DNA of 64,000 bases from Isoetes taiwanensis (GCA_021234155.1 JAJEKV010000003.1:24958874-25022873), one strand, 5' to 3'. Positions 19,709 to 29,939 are shown, counted from the stretch's first letter. Numbers and translations are program-made. The notes: a model not told the origin generated them from the sequence alone.

Positions 19709-19917
19709 GTATGGCCTTGCCCACGAAATCGTGCCACGCGCGGATTTAATTTGTATTACCTTTGAATTAAATCGCGCCAGGCGTTTTGATTATTTTTCGT
19801 TGTCAAACTAAATCACGCCGAAGCGATTTGGTTATGACTATTTCAAATCACGCTTGGCGCGTTTGTAATGTTTGTGTTATCGTATCTTGTGACCCGGATA
19901 CATGTTTGATGTTTCAG
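19709..19917 (+). repeat. Copy 2 second intron with GCGCC palindromes
   Basis: Donor GGTATGG at 19708-19714 and acceptor TGTTTCAG ending at 19917. It contains degenerate palindromes TCGTGCCACGCGCGG, ATCGCGCCAGGCG, TCACGCCGAAGCGAT and TCACGCTTGGCGCG at roughly 40-base spacing, each flanked by AAATYRC / GATTT. It is positionally equivalent to 5910-6100 of copy 1. Confidence 0.65.
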
Positions 19918-20552
19918 CTTCCATTGCGTTTCTAAGAAGGTTGTGGTGTTCGACCTAAACGGAGTCCTTTGCAAGACTTTTCCGAAAAATAAAGTGGCTA
20001 GAGAACGGTTTCATCGGACACCCGGTAGAATCAAACACCAAGTGGATCTATCCCGGCCGCACTTGAAGGAGATGCTAGATGAGGCATTCAGGTTATTTCG
20101 AGTTGGTATTTGGTCATCCATGGAACTAAGGAACATCAAGGATACTTTGGAGGCACCGGGGAAATCGTAGACATTGGTTGACCTTTTGGGATCGAACAAA
20201 TGTGTGAAGTTCACTAATCCCAAGGATCCAACAGCAAGCCTATCTTCATCAAACACTTGAGTAACATGATGGACCGAACTTGGTATCGAGAATAAGGATG
20301 ATATAATCATAGTGGATGATGATGCTCTCAAATGCTTCTACAATCAAACGCAGGCCCCCAGAATCCACCATCTTACGATCCAAAAACTTTGCGAATGATG
20401 ATTTTCTGGTGAAGTTTGTATCTATTATGCATAATTTGGCTATGGGGATGACGGTGGGTGAAGTGTTAGATTCATACCCAGAACTGGATAGAACGGCTGA
20501 CATGGAACCACACCTTGTTAAATACGTGGAAAAACATGGATTGATCCCTTAA
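19918..20552 (+). pseudogene. Copy 2 FCP1-like HAD phosphatase domain
   Basis: After the acceptor the frame reads FHCVSKKVVVFDLNGVLCKT, then FPKNKVARERFH. This is the first HAD motif of FCP1/NIF-type Ser-phosphatases, with DLNG instead of DLDE/DLDG. Next are DLSRPHLKEMLDEAF and FRVGIWSSMELRNI (the usual W(S/T)S motif). Frame changes near 20150 and 20270 pass through NKCVKFTNPKDPT and KPIFIKHLSNMM to IIIVDDDALKCFYNQ, the acidic fourth HAD motif. A last frame change near 20370 leads to LVKFVSIMHNLAMGMTVGEV, then YVEKHGLIP and TAA at 20550-20552. The nucleophile Asp is kept, but the proton-donor Asp is Asn and the gene is broken, so activity is unlikely. Confidence 0.65.
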
Positions 20553-20842
20553 TGTTTTATTGGAATATAAGATATTTTTGTATGATATTTGTGCCATGTA
20601 TCGATAATTTCGAGTCTGGAATTGCCTCGCAAATAATGCAATCTGTTATTATCAAACCTAGTATTATCATCTAAATGCTCTTCAGTTTTGGTCTCATCTA
20701 TGTTAGCAACTTGCTCTCCATTTCTGCACATTTCAATTCGCATATGAAACGTCACACGTGAATCGCAGCCTTGTGTTATTTTTGAAGTAAAAAAAAAAAA
20801 AGATTAAAAAAAACAAAAACCCCCTAGAAGACAACAGCAGGT

Positions 20843-20887
20843 TGGCGTGATTTTGGAGTTGACATAATCCCAATTTAATTGGATGAT
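20843..20887 (+). repeat. Right-end motif of copy 2, interrupted by a solo LTR
   Basis: GGCGTGATTTTGGAGTTGAC then ATAATCCCAATTTAATTG and GATGAT matches 7134-7179. The continuation GGTTTTTAG is found after the LTR at 22536, which fits insertion of the LTR into a pre-existing end. Confidence 0.7.
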
Positions 20888-22530
20888 TGTGACGGTCCAG
20901 GGGAATATACGTCATAAATACGTATATTCCTGGATCCGTCACTATACAAGTCTATCTTCATAGCCTTGTATACCATAGGTTGTGGCACTAGGGGGCATGG
21001 CTAAGTTATTCTCATAACTTAGCCAACCATAGGTTAAGCCATTATCCACGTGGCCTTAACCTATTGGGGCACCGCCACACAGGACTCACCCGATTGGTGC
21101 CACGTGGCATCCTAGGTGGACCTAACTTATATAGGCATAAACCCTAACCCTAGACCTCTTTCCAGCCCTAGCACCCAGAGACTCACCTACTCGTTCGAAA
21201 CCCCGTTTCGAACATCGTTTGCTGTGGCATAGACTGGTGCAGCAGCCCCAGCAGGGTAGACTCGTTCTTGGAGTAGGAGCGGCATCTCGTGAGTCGGAGA
21301 CCATGGAGGCACACGGATCTGGAGGGAGAGCTTCAGGAGCAGGTATGTAGGATAGTCGTTGTGATAGCTCATTTGGAATTAGCATTCCAGATGTGCTAGT
21401 ATCTTGTATCTAGAGTAGAGCCATCCTAGAACCCATATTCAACATCTTGAACCCTAATCAAGGAACCCTAACCATTAGTTAGTTGTATGATTAGGTTAAG
21501 ATGTTCTTCTTATGATTATTCTCATGATGTGATGATTATGTGATGATGGTTGATCATGTTTGCTCCTCTTGTATTGGGAAGGGGGGTAGAGACCTAGAGC
21601 CATATGTAGTATGCTCCTAGAGTAGATCCCTTAGTTCCTATTAGTTGCGGCCTGTGCATAGGAGCCCACCAGGCTATTGAGGCTATGATATGACTCAGCA
21701 CCATAAAACGGGGCTAGAGGGAAAGTGGAGGGAGGATCCCTGCCGAGTGGGGGCTTCGGGGGATCCCATAGTGGGCTAGGCTTATGGTCGGTCACGCCGT
21801 GTGGGCCGAGCATGGGTCCGACACCTCCCGGGCAATGGTGTTGCCCTCGCCTCGAGAGCGCGCAAGTGTTGGCTTGGCTCTCGTTTTGGGGGGTTCAGTC
21901 GGGTACGAATCGTGTGTCGCCACGATTCTCTAGCCGCCCACGGCACCTCTAGATCCTGGGAAGGGGAGATGCAACCCTTCCTGCCTCATCGGACCAGGGA
22001 GATGCAACCTGGAGTAGTCCCGATGGGTGATGCCATGGGATTGCGTGATCCGGAAGGCTAGAGTCCTGTCAGAGCCTGATCTAGCCCATTTGCAAAGTAT
22101 GCACATGAGGGGGCGGATGGAGTGGTCAACCCTAGCCATTGTTCTATGCCAGCCCCGCCATTGCCATGACTCGGTCTGCTCTATCTTGAGGCCTAGCCGG
22201 TCAGTCATCCTCCTTACGAGTCTGAGCCGGGGTAGGAGCTCTCATGTTTTATGGTTCGTGATTATCATCTTTGCCTTGGTTTATGAGTGATGCACTACCC
22301 TTCGAGGTAGTATTTGTATATGTTGATGCTAGTTCTGACGTGTTATCGCTTCCGCTGTTATAGGAGCCCATAGGGGAAGGGCGCGCAAGACACCTTCGTG
22401 TTCCCTTCCCGCACTAAGAGTCACCTCAGAGTGCGGGGTAGACGAAGGGCCCATGCGGTTGTTGAGCCGGATGGGGGATTTCCTGCCGAGTGTACGGCCG
22501 GGCGCCGTACGTTTAGCAGGGAGCGTCACA
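20888..22530 (+). mobile_element. Solo LTR (1643 bp) with TSD ATGAT
   Basis: It starts TGTGACGGTCC and ends GGGAGCGTCACA, so termini are TG...CA with an imperfect inverted TGTGACG/CGTCACA. It is flanked by ATGAT at 20883-20887 and 22531-22535. It belongs to the same family as the 3' LTR at 28329-29939. Shared blocks include TTGTATTGGGAAGGGGGG followed by TAGAGACCT (near 21570 and 29058), TGCAAAGTATGCACA-like and GCGGATGGAGTGG (near 22085 and 29510), and identical ends. There is no internal region, so it probably arose by LTR-LTR recombination. ORFs inside it are chance frames. Confidence 0.85.
21128..21153 (+). promoter_or_regulatory. LTR TATA box followed by telo-box
   Basis: TATATAGG at 21128-21135 is followed by AAACCCTAACCCTAG at 21139-21153. 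The other LTR of the family has TATATAGG at 28659-28666 and AAACCCTAA at 28673-28681. The conserved spacing suggests core promoter plus a telo-box motif, known in plants near transcription starts of translation-related genes. Promoter function is inferred. Confidence 0.55.
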
Positions 22531-22535
22531 ATGAT

Positions 22536-24213
22536 GGTTTTTAGTTAATCTTTAGAATCTGTATCTCCAATACATTCTGCTTCATCATTCTAGGGAAAGG
22601 GCCTTATGTACAAAATAATGTCAACATCACCCCAAATTTCACGAGTCTACCTCGGCAACTCGCATGAAATACAACCCACATGTGCTAATGAGGCCAGCGC
22701 CGCAAACTGCAACACAAAAACCACGCTACCTGACAAATGTATAAGGGTTAGAAATCGCTAACGACCAAGTGTCAAGAAACCATAAATTGGACAAGAAATC
22801 TAAGAACCACAACACCAGAATGAAGAGATGATTTAATGAGAATTCTTAAAAGCCAAAGGCCATGTTGAGAAAGGAAATTACAGGCTCGACCATTGGGGAC
22901 CTCCCTTTGGTGCCTCACAGGAACAAAAACTAAAGAGTCCTTCCCCCCAAACAAATATTCCAATCTAGTGAAATAGAAAAATTTAGAAATCTTCTGTTTC
23001 ATTTACGTTGGAAAAAGTGCAAGGGCCCATTTAGCCAATCTAGAACTCCACTCGATAGTAAACGTTCTACAAATGCTTACGAGGTAATAAAGCGCAACAG
23101 GAATATGACATACATACCGAAAAAAGACCCAAGTAGGTTATAATCCTAAGACACATACAATAATGCCCAACCAAAACAAGAGGAAGGAGAGGGAAAAACT
23201 CCGTACAATAACATAGATTCAACCCAGAGAAAACACTGATGAGGAATGCAAGAAGCAATGAGGCTTTTGTGGCAGCATCTTGCCAAAGAAGACCTGAGCC
23301 ATAGAAGGCTTGACCATAAAATGTCGATATCTGACCACAAGAGGAACCTACCTCAAATCCAAATACAAATCGAGACTATGAGACTATGGGAGACCTGTGG
23401 GAGGAAGGGGACACCTTTTGACACATATCAAAACTGAAACCCATGCCAAGTGGATGAGTAGGCAAGTAGAGTGGAAGAAGCATGAGATGGAAGGATAAAA
23501 GTGATGATTAGAGCCACAAAACTAGGTGGGAAGGCTATATAGTATGGTAAAATATCGGTGATGGAGACCCCTCTTTTTACAAAAGAAACGGGATATTTTG
23601 GTTATCACCTCTTGCAACTACAACTGTGTTAAAGAGGAGGTTTGCAAAATCTTGTAACAAATGGAATGAAGCAAATAACTCGTATCAAATGGAGGATTGC
23701 AGATGTTCTGATGCTGAGAAAAGGCCATGAAAGGAGAGGATATTAGCACCACGAACTATCAAATGGAAGGGAGGGCGTGATGGAGCCGGCATCAAAATGA
23801 AGGACTTCAACAATGGTAGATGAGCAAAGTCTAAATGGGAAGACAAAGACGAATGCTTGTAGAGGTGGAAGATAGTTCATTGAGTCAAGTTCATTGATCC
23901 AACTTCACTTGCCAGGAGGAACAAAAAGATTACCCAGAAAAGGCAAAGCAGAGAGGAGGCGATTGAGAGCACATGAGGATGATACAACAATGTCGGCTTA
24001 AATGGGATCAGCACCAAGATGCAGAATGTAAGAAGAAAGAGGAGCACAATCTGAAACAAAGATAACAACATATAAGAATCTATAGCAACCATCCAAAATA
24101 ATTGCAATAAACCTAAAGGCAATAGTTTCCAAGGGGCAATTCATGATGTGCTAAGGGAGAAAGAAGTATCCCAAAGGGACAGAAAGCAAGCTAAAACATA
24201 GTGATATACACAC
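22536..24213. other. Region with decayed retroelement coding on the minus strand
   Basis: No intact gene. On the minus strand between 24122 and 23877 there is a hydrophobic frame (PLGLLQLFWMVAIDSYMLLS) that follows the RT relic and may be its continuation. The remainder down to 22536 gives only short frames. I cannot assign it further. Confidence 0.35.
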
Positions 24214-24602
24214 GACTTCTTGGCGATAGAAATGTGGAATAAGCCATTATAGGAATCGACTACGAAACCTAAGAAAATTGTATAATAATTAGAGCCGACA
24301 CTTTTTTCAAGTGAGAGGAAATTTGCCTGTTGTAAATAAAAAATGACTTGGAATGGGAGTGACTCCAGTAAAAAAGGATGTCATCAATATATGGGGAGCA
24401 ACGATTACCCTAGGCACGTCAAAGATCAACTGCCAGCTGAATTTGGTTCACACAAAGGGATTTGAATGAGACCACAGGGGAGAACATTGAAGGCGAAAAA
24501 CTAGCCATCGAATGCAAAACCTAAAAGGGAATGATGAGAGAACCAGACAGAGATATGATGATAATCGAATTCTAGATTTACAGTAGAAAGAAAGTAATCG
24601 GG
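24213..24602 (-). pseudogene. Reverse transcriptase relic, DIRS-like in appearance
   Basis: Minus-strand reading gives DYFLSTVNLEFDYHHISVWF then HHSLLGFAFDG, a stop, FFAFNVLPCGLIQIP. After a one-base shift it gives YIDDILFYWSHSHSKSFF (YIDD at 24380-24391) and then FLGFVVDSYNGLFHISIAKK. The order, with FDYHH for the usual F/L-D-L-K-S-G-Y-H-H, LGF-x-F-x-G, F-x-VLPxGL, YIDD and LGFVVDS...F.I...K, resembles the RT of tyrosine-recombinase (DIRS/Ngaro) retroelements more than Ty1, Ty3 or LINE enzymes. It holds several stops. No recombinase or characteristic repeats were found, so the class is tentative. Confidence 0.4.
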
Positions 24603-24640
24603 CTAGTGTTCACGTCTTCCTCATATGTGGGACTATCTCC

Positions 24641-24744
24641 AGAAGGTTCTAGAATATTCTAGAACCTAAATGCATGCACGACACTTGGCACGATCTCATC
24701 CATTGGAGTGGCGCGATCCTGACCGTCGGCTTAGATATATAAGG
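24641..24744 (+). promoter_or_regulatory. Five-unit heat-shock element followed by TATA box
   Basis: AGAAG-GTTCT-AGAAT-ATTCT-AGAAC at 24641-24665 is five contiguous perfect nGAAn/nTTCn pentamers, the binding pattern of heat-shock factors. TATATAAGG follows at 24736-24744, about 71 bases downstream. The next 200 bases are CT-rich and end near GTTCATGACA (24953), much like the R-U5 end of a plant LTR. It may be the promoter of a solo LTR starting TGTTCACG near 24608. I found no matching target duplication. Confidence 0.5.
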
Positions 24745-24959
24745 AGACACCTCCTTCTTGTCGAACCATTCCGGTTCGACGCCAGTCTTGAGCCTTCTAG
24801 GCATCTGTCTCGTATTCCTGCTTGCCCTCAGGCCATTGTATTCTTGATTCCTGTTCATATATCAGATTGTTTGCCGATCTTGGTGTATTTCTTCCGTATT
24901 TATTGCGTATTTTCCATGTATTTTCCTTGTTTTCGAGTAGGTTCATGACACCCACAGGA

Positions 24960-25722
24960 AACATCACCTCGGAGCAATGGGTACAATACTTACAATAGCT
25001 TCATGATCCATTGGGGAGTCGTGCACTAGTACCTCTGGAGATGGGCTTAGCACTGGTCATTACAGAGGGGGATGTCATAATGGACCTACAATGCCTCGCT
25101 AATGGGAAGACAGCAGATCTAGATGGCATGCATGCAGAACTTTTCACGTGGGCTGGGCCCCCAATGGTGCCTGTCCTCACATCACTATTCAATAAGGCAT
25201 TTAGTAGTGGACTACTAGTAGAGTTGTGCCCATATACAAGGCACGTGACCCTCACTGCCTAGCCAACCATCGCACCATCATGGTCAGCTCTCTCTTTGCA
25301 AAATTGTTGGCTGGCATCCTTGACCAGCGGCTGATGATATCGGCAGAGGACGCAGAGGTGCGGGCTCCGTCACAGGCAGGCTTCCGACCCAGAGATTCCA
25401 CCATTGACCATATCTTCACTCTGCGAACACTAATTGAGGATAGCAGGAATCACCGACAAAACTTGTACTGTTGTTTCGTGGATTTCGCAAAGGCTTTCGA
25501 CACAATACCTCGGGACAAGTTGTGGGACAGATTGAGGCAACTGGGGACCTCCGTCAATTTGCAAAATGCAATATATAGGCTATAGGAGGCACGCTCAGGC
25601 CATCTCACACCGTCAGGGCAGCCTGTTGTAAGTAGTATTAGAGTGCCCAGGGCTGCCCTCTCTCCCCAACACTCTTTGGCCTATACATTGATCAGTTGGA
25701 AGATTGGCTTGTTGAGCATGGA
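24960..25722 (+). pseudogene. LINE reverse transcriptase, 5' part (split by an LTR element)
   Basis: Degenerate but clear RT order. 25011-25262 holds ANGKTADLDGMHAELFTWAG (usual NGKA.G.DG...E). 25226-25585 contains PIYKARDPHCLANHRTIMV, SSLFAKLLAGILDQRL, AGFRPRDSTIDHIFTLRTLI and YCCFVDFAKAFDTIPRDKLW, carrying the first catalytic Asp. After a stop, GCPLSPTLFGLYIDQLEDWL leads up to 25722, where the LTR retrotransposon is inserted. The sequence resumes at 29945. The endonuclease region is absent, so the copy is 5'-truncated. Confidence 0.8.
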
Positions 25723-25797
25723 TGTGACGTTCCAGCACAGTATACGGTCCTAAGACGTATACTGTACTGCCTCGTCACGCGTACACGCCATCTCGGC
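25723..25797 (+). repeat. Remnant of the 5' LTR
   Basis: TGTGACGTTCCAGCACAGTA and the following 55 bases match 28329-28403 except for one base, then similarity stops. The remaining 1.5 kb of this LTR is deleted, together with the expected primer-binding site. Confidence 0.8.
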
Positions 25798-25804
25798 CGA
25801 CATG

Positions 25805-25899
25805 TAATCTTTCATCGAGGAGAGAAGTCATGGCGACACATGAGCGTCAGAGGGCATAATCTTTCATCGAGGAGAGAAGTCATGGCGACACATGAGCGT
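25805..25899 (+). repeat. 52-bp period tandem duplication
   Basis: TAATCTTTCATCGAGGAGAG and the next 23 bases occur at 25805-25847 and again at 25857-25899 with no visible differences. This lies just inside the truncated 5' LTR. Confidence 0.75.
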
Positions 25900-27715
25900 A
25901 TAGAAACCGGAGGGAAGACAACCACGACCTTGCAGCCCAGCAGCTCAAGCGAATGTCATGCAACGTTAACAAAAGGAGCAACCAAGCGAGGCAACCACAA
26001 AGCACCTAAGGCTGACCAGGACGAGCTTCCAGCTCCCTTACACCAGCAGGAGAACTTTCATCGGTTCCAAAAAGTAGGAGACCATGAGGGGGAAGAGACG
26101 CATATCAGGGAAGGAACATCTCCAACTTGAAGGCCTATATCAGCATTAGGGGCAAGATCAAGGAGGAGAATATTCCGCTCGAACAAGAATTCGGGACCCA
26201 GAAACACCTAGAAACCAAAGGAAGGACGACTTTACTACGTCAGCCAAGGAGTGCGAGACTCGAATGGATAGGACCCAAAGGACGGAGGAGACGACCTAGC
26301 CAGCAGGTACAAATCACGCAAAGGCAACCAGAAGGAGCTAGGGTAGGTGCAATGGAGATGACCACACTTCCAGGCACAGGAGAGGCACCTCGGAATGAAG
26401 CAAAGCCCAATCAACAGGGGCGCACTCAGAAATTCAACCTACGGAGGAATGACAATGCCTGCCTACCGACCACGATCTCGGAGATTCGAAGACATTCAAG
26501 AACGCCTGACTGCAACAGCCAGGTGATCCTACTCAACCGATCAATGGCACCGCACATCGGCAACCTTGCAACGACACACCGCATATAGGGACGTTGAGCG
26601 GTCACCGCATTCCTTACGACGGACATACACATTAAGGAGGAGCATCTTTTTCAAGAGATCACATCGACAAACACTCTTCGCAACTTGGGGTGACGAGCTC
26701 GGATCAGACATGAAGCTCAACAATAGTAGCAGCATCTCAAGGAATCCCGGAGTCAACCAGAACGAAGAAGATGCAGCAAAACCGAAGGATCAAACGCGAT
26801 AGGAGGAGGGGAAACCCTAAAGGAGTATAAACATTTAAGTAGATCTTCGTAGTTGTTTTGGAAAAGTGGATGAATTAAAATCCCAATGTAAATGCGTATA
26901 TGTCTATTGTATATCTCGAGCGCTCACAGATATAGTGGAGAAATATGAGTTTAGAGTCATGTTTTACGGATTTAGCGCTTAGATCAGGAAGCTCCTTCAC
27001 TTCGACTACCAAATAAGGAAGCAAGGAAGCACAACGATAGCCCAAGATCAAAATGGAAGAGCAAGTACGAGGGAGAAACGACCAGAGCCCAAGCAAACCT
27101 TCGACTCCAAACACCTCAGGAAGTGCCCTCAAGTAGAAGACCGCTCGTCCACCCAATGTCAGAACAAGAGACAACACCGGTCATGTCAAGATCATCAGCG
27201 CTGCACCAGAACATCGTCAGGGTGCAACACTACCTCTCGTGGCAGCGGCAACACTTGACGAACTTATGACACGAGTGGCCTCAACAATAGAAGGAGGAAC
27301 GACCCGACATCAACGAGCCAACTAAGAAGGCAACATCTCGACGACCATAATTCCACCTTGTGGTAATATAGGGTGATGTGCTATGACACGCGTATTAGAT
27401 GGAGATGCACTTACGAAAGGCACCGCGACGAGGAGATATGCCTTCAACAACTAGGTGATGGCTTCGTCAGAAGCATTCGACACCTTAACGATAAGGATAG
27501 CAACTGAAGCACCTTCGGCAAAAAGAGAGTTCAAGATAATAGCCAGGCTATTCAACGACAAGAGTATACCTAAGGCAGGTACTTCTTCAACTCAAGGGTC
27601 AAGCTGCGCAGATATAAGGATCCATCATCCCGACAATATAGCCAGCAGGGAGGAGAGCCATGATACTTTACGTGCCAGAGAGACCGACATGCATAGAGGG
27701 ACAAAGGTCAGGAAC
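25898..27715 (+). other. Internal region of the LTR element, no recognised protein
   Basis: Open frames such as 25696-26130 and 26127-26588 are hydrophilic and Arg/Thr/Gln-rich (RRRRPSQQVQITQRQPEGAR), without zinc knuckle, protease or integrase motifs. They could be a decayed gag-like region. ACCCTAAAGGAGTATAAA near 26814 looks promoter-like but is unsupported. Confidence 0.35.
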
Positions 27716-27785
27716 TGAAAATCTTGTGTAAGATAGTAAGTATGTAATTATAGATATTGTAAAATTAATGCAGGATTTCAAGGTG

Positions 27786-28170
27786 CAAAGACTTGCAACA
27801 CAAATTTTGTTATAATGTGTTGCAAGGGATGAAGAGTACCTTGGAAGTGTAAATTTTGTACATGAAATTGTTAAATCTTGATAAACTTAAATGTCGTATT
27901 AAGTAAGGCTAATAAGTACCTTGCTTTAATAGAGTTATGAATTGATAAGTTATTGGAATAATGTAATCTCCTAGTAATATTGGAGGGCAAGGAGGTCGAG
28001 CTACGAAGACTTGCAACACAAATTTTGTTGGAATGTGTTGCAAGGAATGAAGAGTACCTCGAAAGATACATGTATATAAAACTGTTAAATTCTGATATTG
28101 TGATAAGTGAGACTAAGAAGTACCTTATTTTAATGAAATTACGAATTGATAAGTTACTTGATAATGTAAT
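27786..28170 (+). repeat. 218-bp tandem duplication containing a CTTGCAACACA palindrome
   Basis: GACTTGCAACACAAATTTTG begins at 27790 and again at 28008. About 180 bases per unit are recognisably similar. Each unit contains CTTGCAACACA and its complement TGTGTTGCAAG separated by 13-14 bases, able to form a short hairpin. It lies between the internal region and the 3' LTR. Confidence 0.7.
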
Positions 28171-28328
28171 GACGTAATAATGTTTTAATATTACTTTAAG
28201 GTAATCCTAATAATTGTGTAAGTATAATAGTAAAATATTGTATGCATCAAGTTGATTGCAGGTTAGGAAGATCCCAAGGTGGGGAGACCCACGATGCTGC
28301 GGACATCATCATTTCAAGGTGGGGAGAA

Positions 28329-29939
28329 TGTGACGTTCCAGCACAGTATACGGTCCTAAGACGTATACTATACTGCCTCGTCACGCGTACACGCCATCTC
28401 GATTGACGTGTACGCCAACGTGTAGCCGAGCAAGTAGCACCCTAGGGGGCAACTTGCAAGGTGTGTGCATTTAATTATGGGCACATTTGCTCATGTGCAC
28501 ACTTATCCATGTGTGTGTCAATGTGTACACATTTATCCCTGTGTACACATTTATCCATGTGGATATCCTAGGCCACTTATTTAATATAAGTGGGGCCACA
28601 TCCAATTATACCACATGCCTAGAGGGGATAATGGGAACCCTAGCCCTAACCCTTTGTCTATATAGGTTAAGGAAACCCTAACTTGCCATTTTCGTACATA
28701 GGGTTTTAGGGCTCTGTTTTGCTTGCTCCAGGAGTCAAAACCGCCTCCCAGACTCTGTCTGAGCGATTTGACTCATTAGTTTCCCTTTCTAGCTCCATCT
28801 TCTAGCAGTTCAGCAGGATGGTCGAGTTCAGAGCAGGAGGAGCGAGCCAAGGATCAGGTATTTCGTCAATTTAATAGCCTAAACCGTCTTCCAGTCATCG
28901 ATTCAGTAGGTTTAGCCTATTAAATTGCCCATAGCAGCCATCTAGATCTCTAGATACCAAGCTCTAACTAAAGAACCTAACTCTATGATATAGATTAGAT
29001 CTAGTTCTTTAGTTCTTCTGTGATGTATATAAATGATGTATCTCTGTGAACTCATTGTATTGGGAAGGGGGGTAGAGACCTCATGCCTGGTAGTTGATGC
29101 TCCTAGTTAGCCTCTCTAGCACACTGTAGATTCGGCCTGTGTACAAGAGCCACACCTGGTTGTGGGTGAAGGGGCCAGACCGGCTTATAAGGAGGTTCGT
29201 GTTCTGACTCTTGAACGATCCCTCTGGTGTGTAAGGCCTACCGGGGATCATTGTGAACTAGGTCTAATGGCTTGCCACTGAGTGTGGGTAAGGCATGAGC
29301 TCGACACCCGTGGAGTGATGCGTCACTCTCCATTGGGTTCAAGTCGAATAAGGGCGGTGGCCTAGTCACCTTGTCAGCATGTAGATCTCTGGAGGGAGTG
29401 ATCCCTACCTGCCCCATCGGAACTGGGGAGATGCAACCCAGGAATAGCCCTTTGGCTATGCATCCGGCGGGCTACAGTCAGGTCCCAACACTTTTCAACC
29501 TACTCTGCAAAGTGTGCACAGGAGGGGCGGATGGAGTGGACTACCCTAAGCCATATTCTCATGCCAGCCAAATCCATTGCCATGAATTCTGTCTGCAATG
29601 AACTCTGGAGACCCAAGCCGTCAGTCATTCCCTTGAGTCTGAGCCTTGGGTAGGATTCCCCATGTGATGTACTGATCTTTGTCTATGCAGATATGTGATG
29701 AGCCATCCTTCGAGATGGTTATGTGATGTTGATGTTGTATACTGACATTTATGTTTACGCTTCCGCAGCTAGGTAGGCCCTGAGGAAGACAGGGTAAATG
29801 ACCCCTTCATTCTTCCCACTGGAACTCATCAAGGTTGCAGTGATACGTGGAGGGCCCTGTATCAGTATGGAGCTGGTATGGGGGATGAACTCCTGTTTGT
29901 ATACGGTGCGGGCACCGTATATGAGTAGGGGACGTCACA
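28329..29939 (+). repeat. 3' LTR (1611 bp)
   Basis: Bounded by TGTGACG and CGTCACA. It contains roughly 24-base repeats of CACATTTATCC(A/C)TGTG at 28480-28565, TATATAGG at 28659 with the telo-box AAACCCTAA at 28673, and the family block TTGTATTGGGAAGGGGGG at 29058. It differs from the solo LTR at 20888 by many substitutions and indels, so the two insertions come from different source copies. Confidence 0.85.

Larger units (their letters stand above)
25723..29939 (+). mobile_element. LTR retrotransposon inserted in a LINE, TSD ATGGA
   Basis: The element starts TGTGACGTTCC at 25723 and ends GGGGACGTCACA at 29939. ATGGA at 25718-25722 and 29940-29944 is the target-site duplication. The 3' LTR is 28329-29939 (1611 bp). 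The 5' LTR has only its first 75 bases or so left (25723-25797), with one mismatch to the 3' LTR. The internal region of about 2.5 kb holds no recognisable gag, protease, RT or integrase, so the element is either a non-autonomous form or a large deletion derivative. The polypurine tract AAGGTGGGGAGAA directly precedes the 3' LTR, typical of Ty3-type elements. The same LTR family gave the solo LTR at 20888. Confidence 0.85.

Noticed and set aside
21725-22290. Overlapping GC-rich ORFs inside the solo LTR
   Set aside because: They occur on both strands in several frames without motifs and lie wholly within non-coding LTR sequence.
28638-28681. CCCTAACCC-like sequence as interstitial telomere repeats
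   Set aside because: Only one or two partial units occur, in the same place in both LTRs. A promoter telo-box is the simpler reading.
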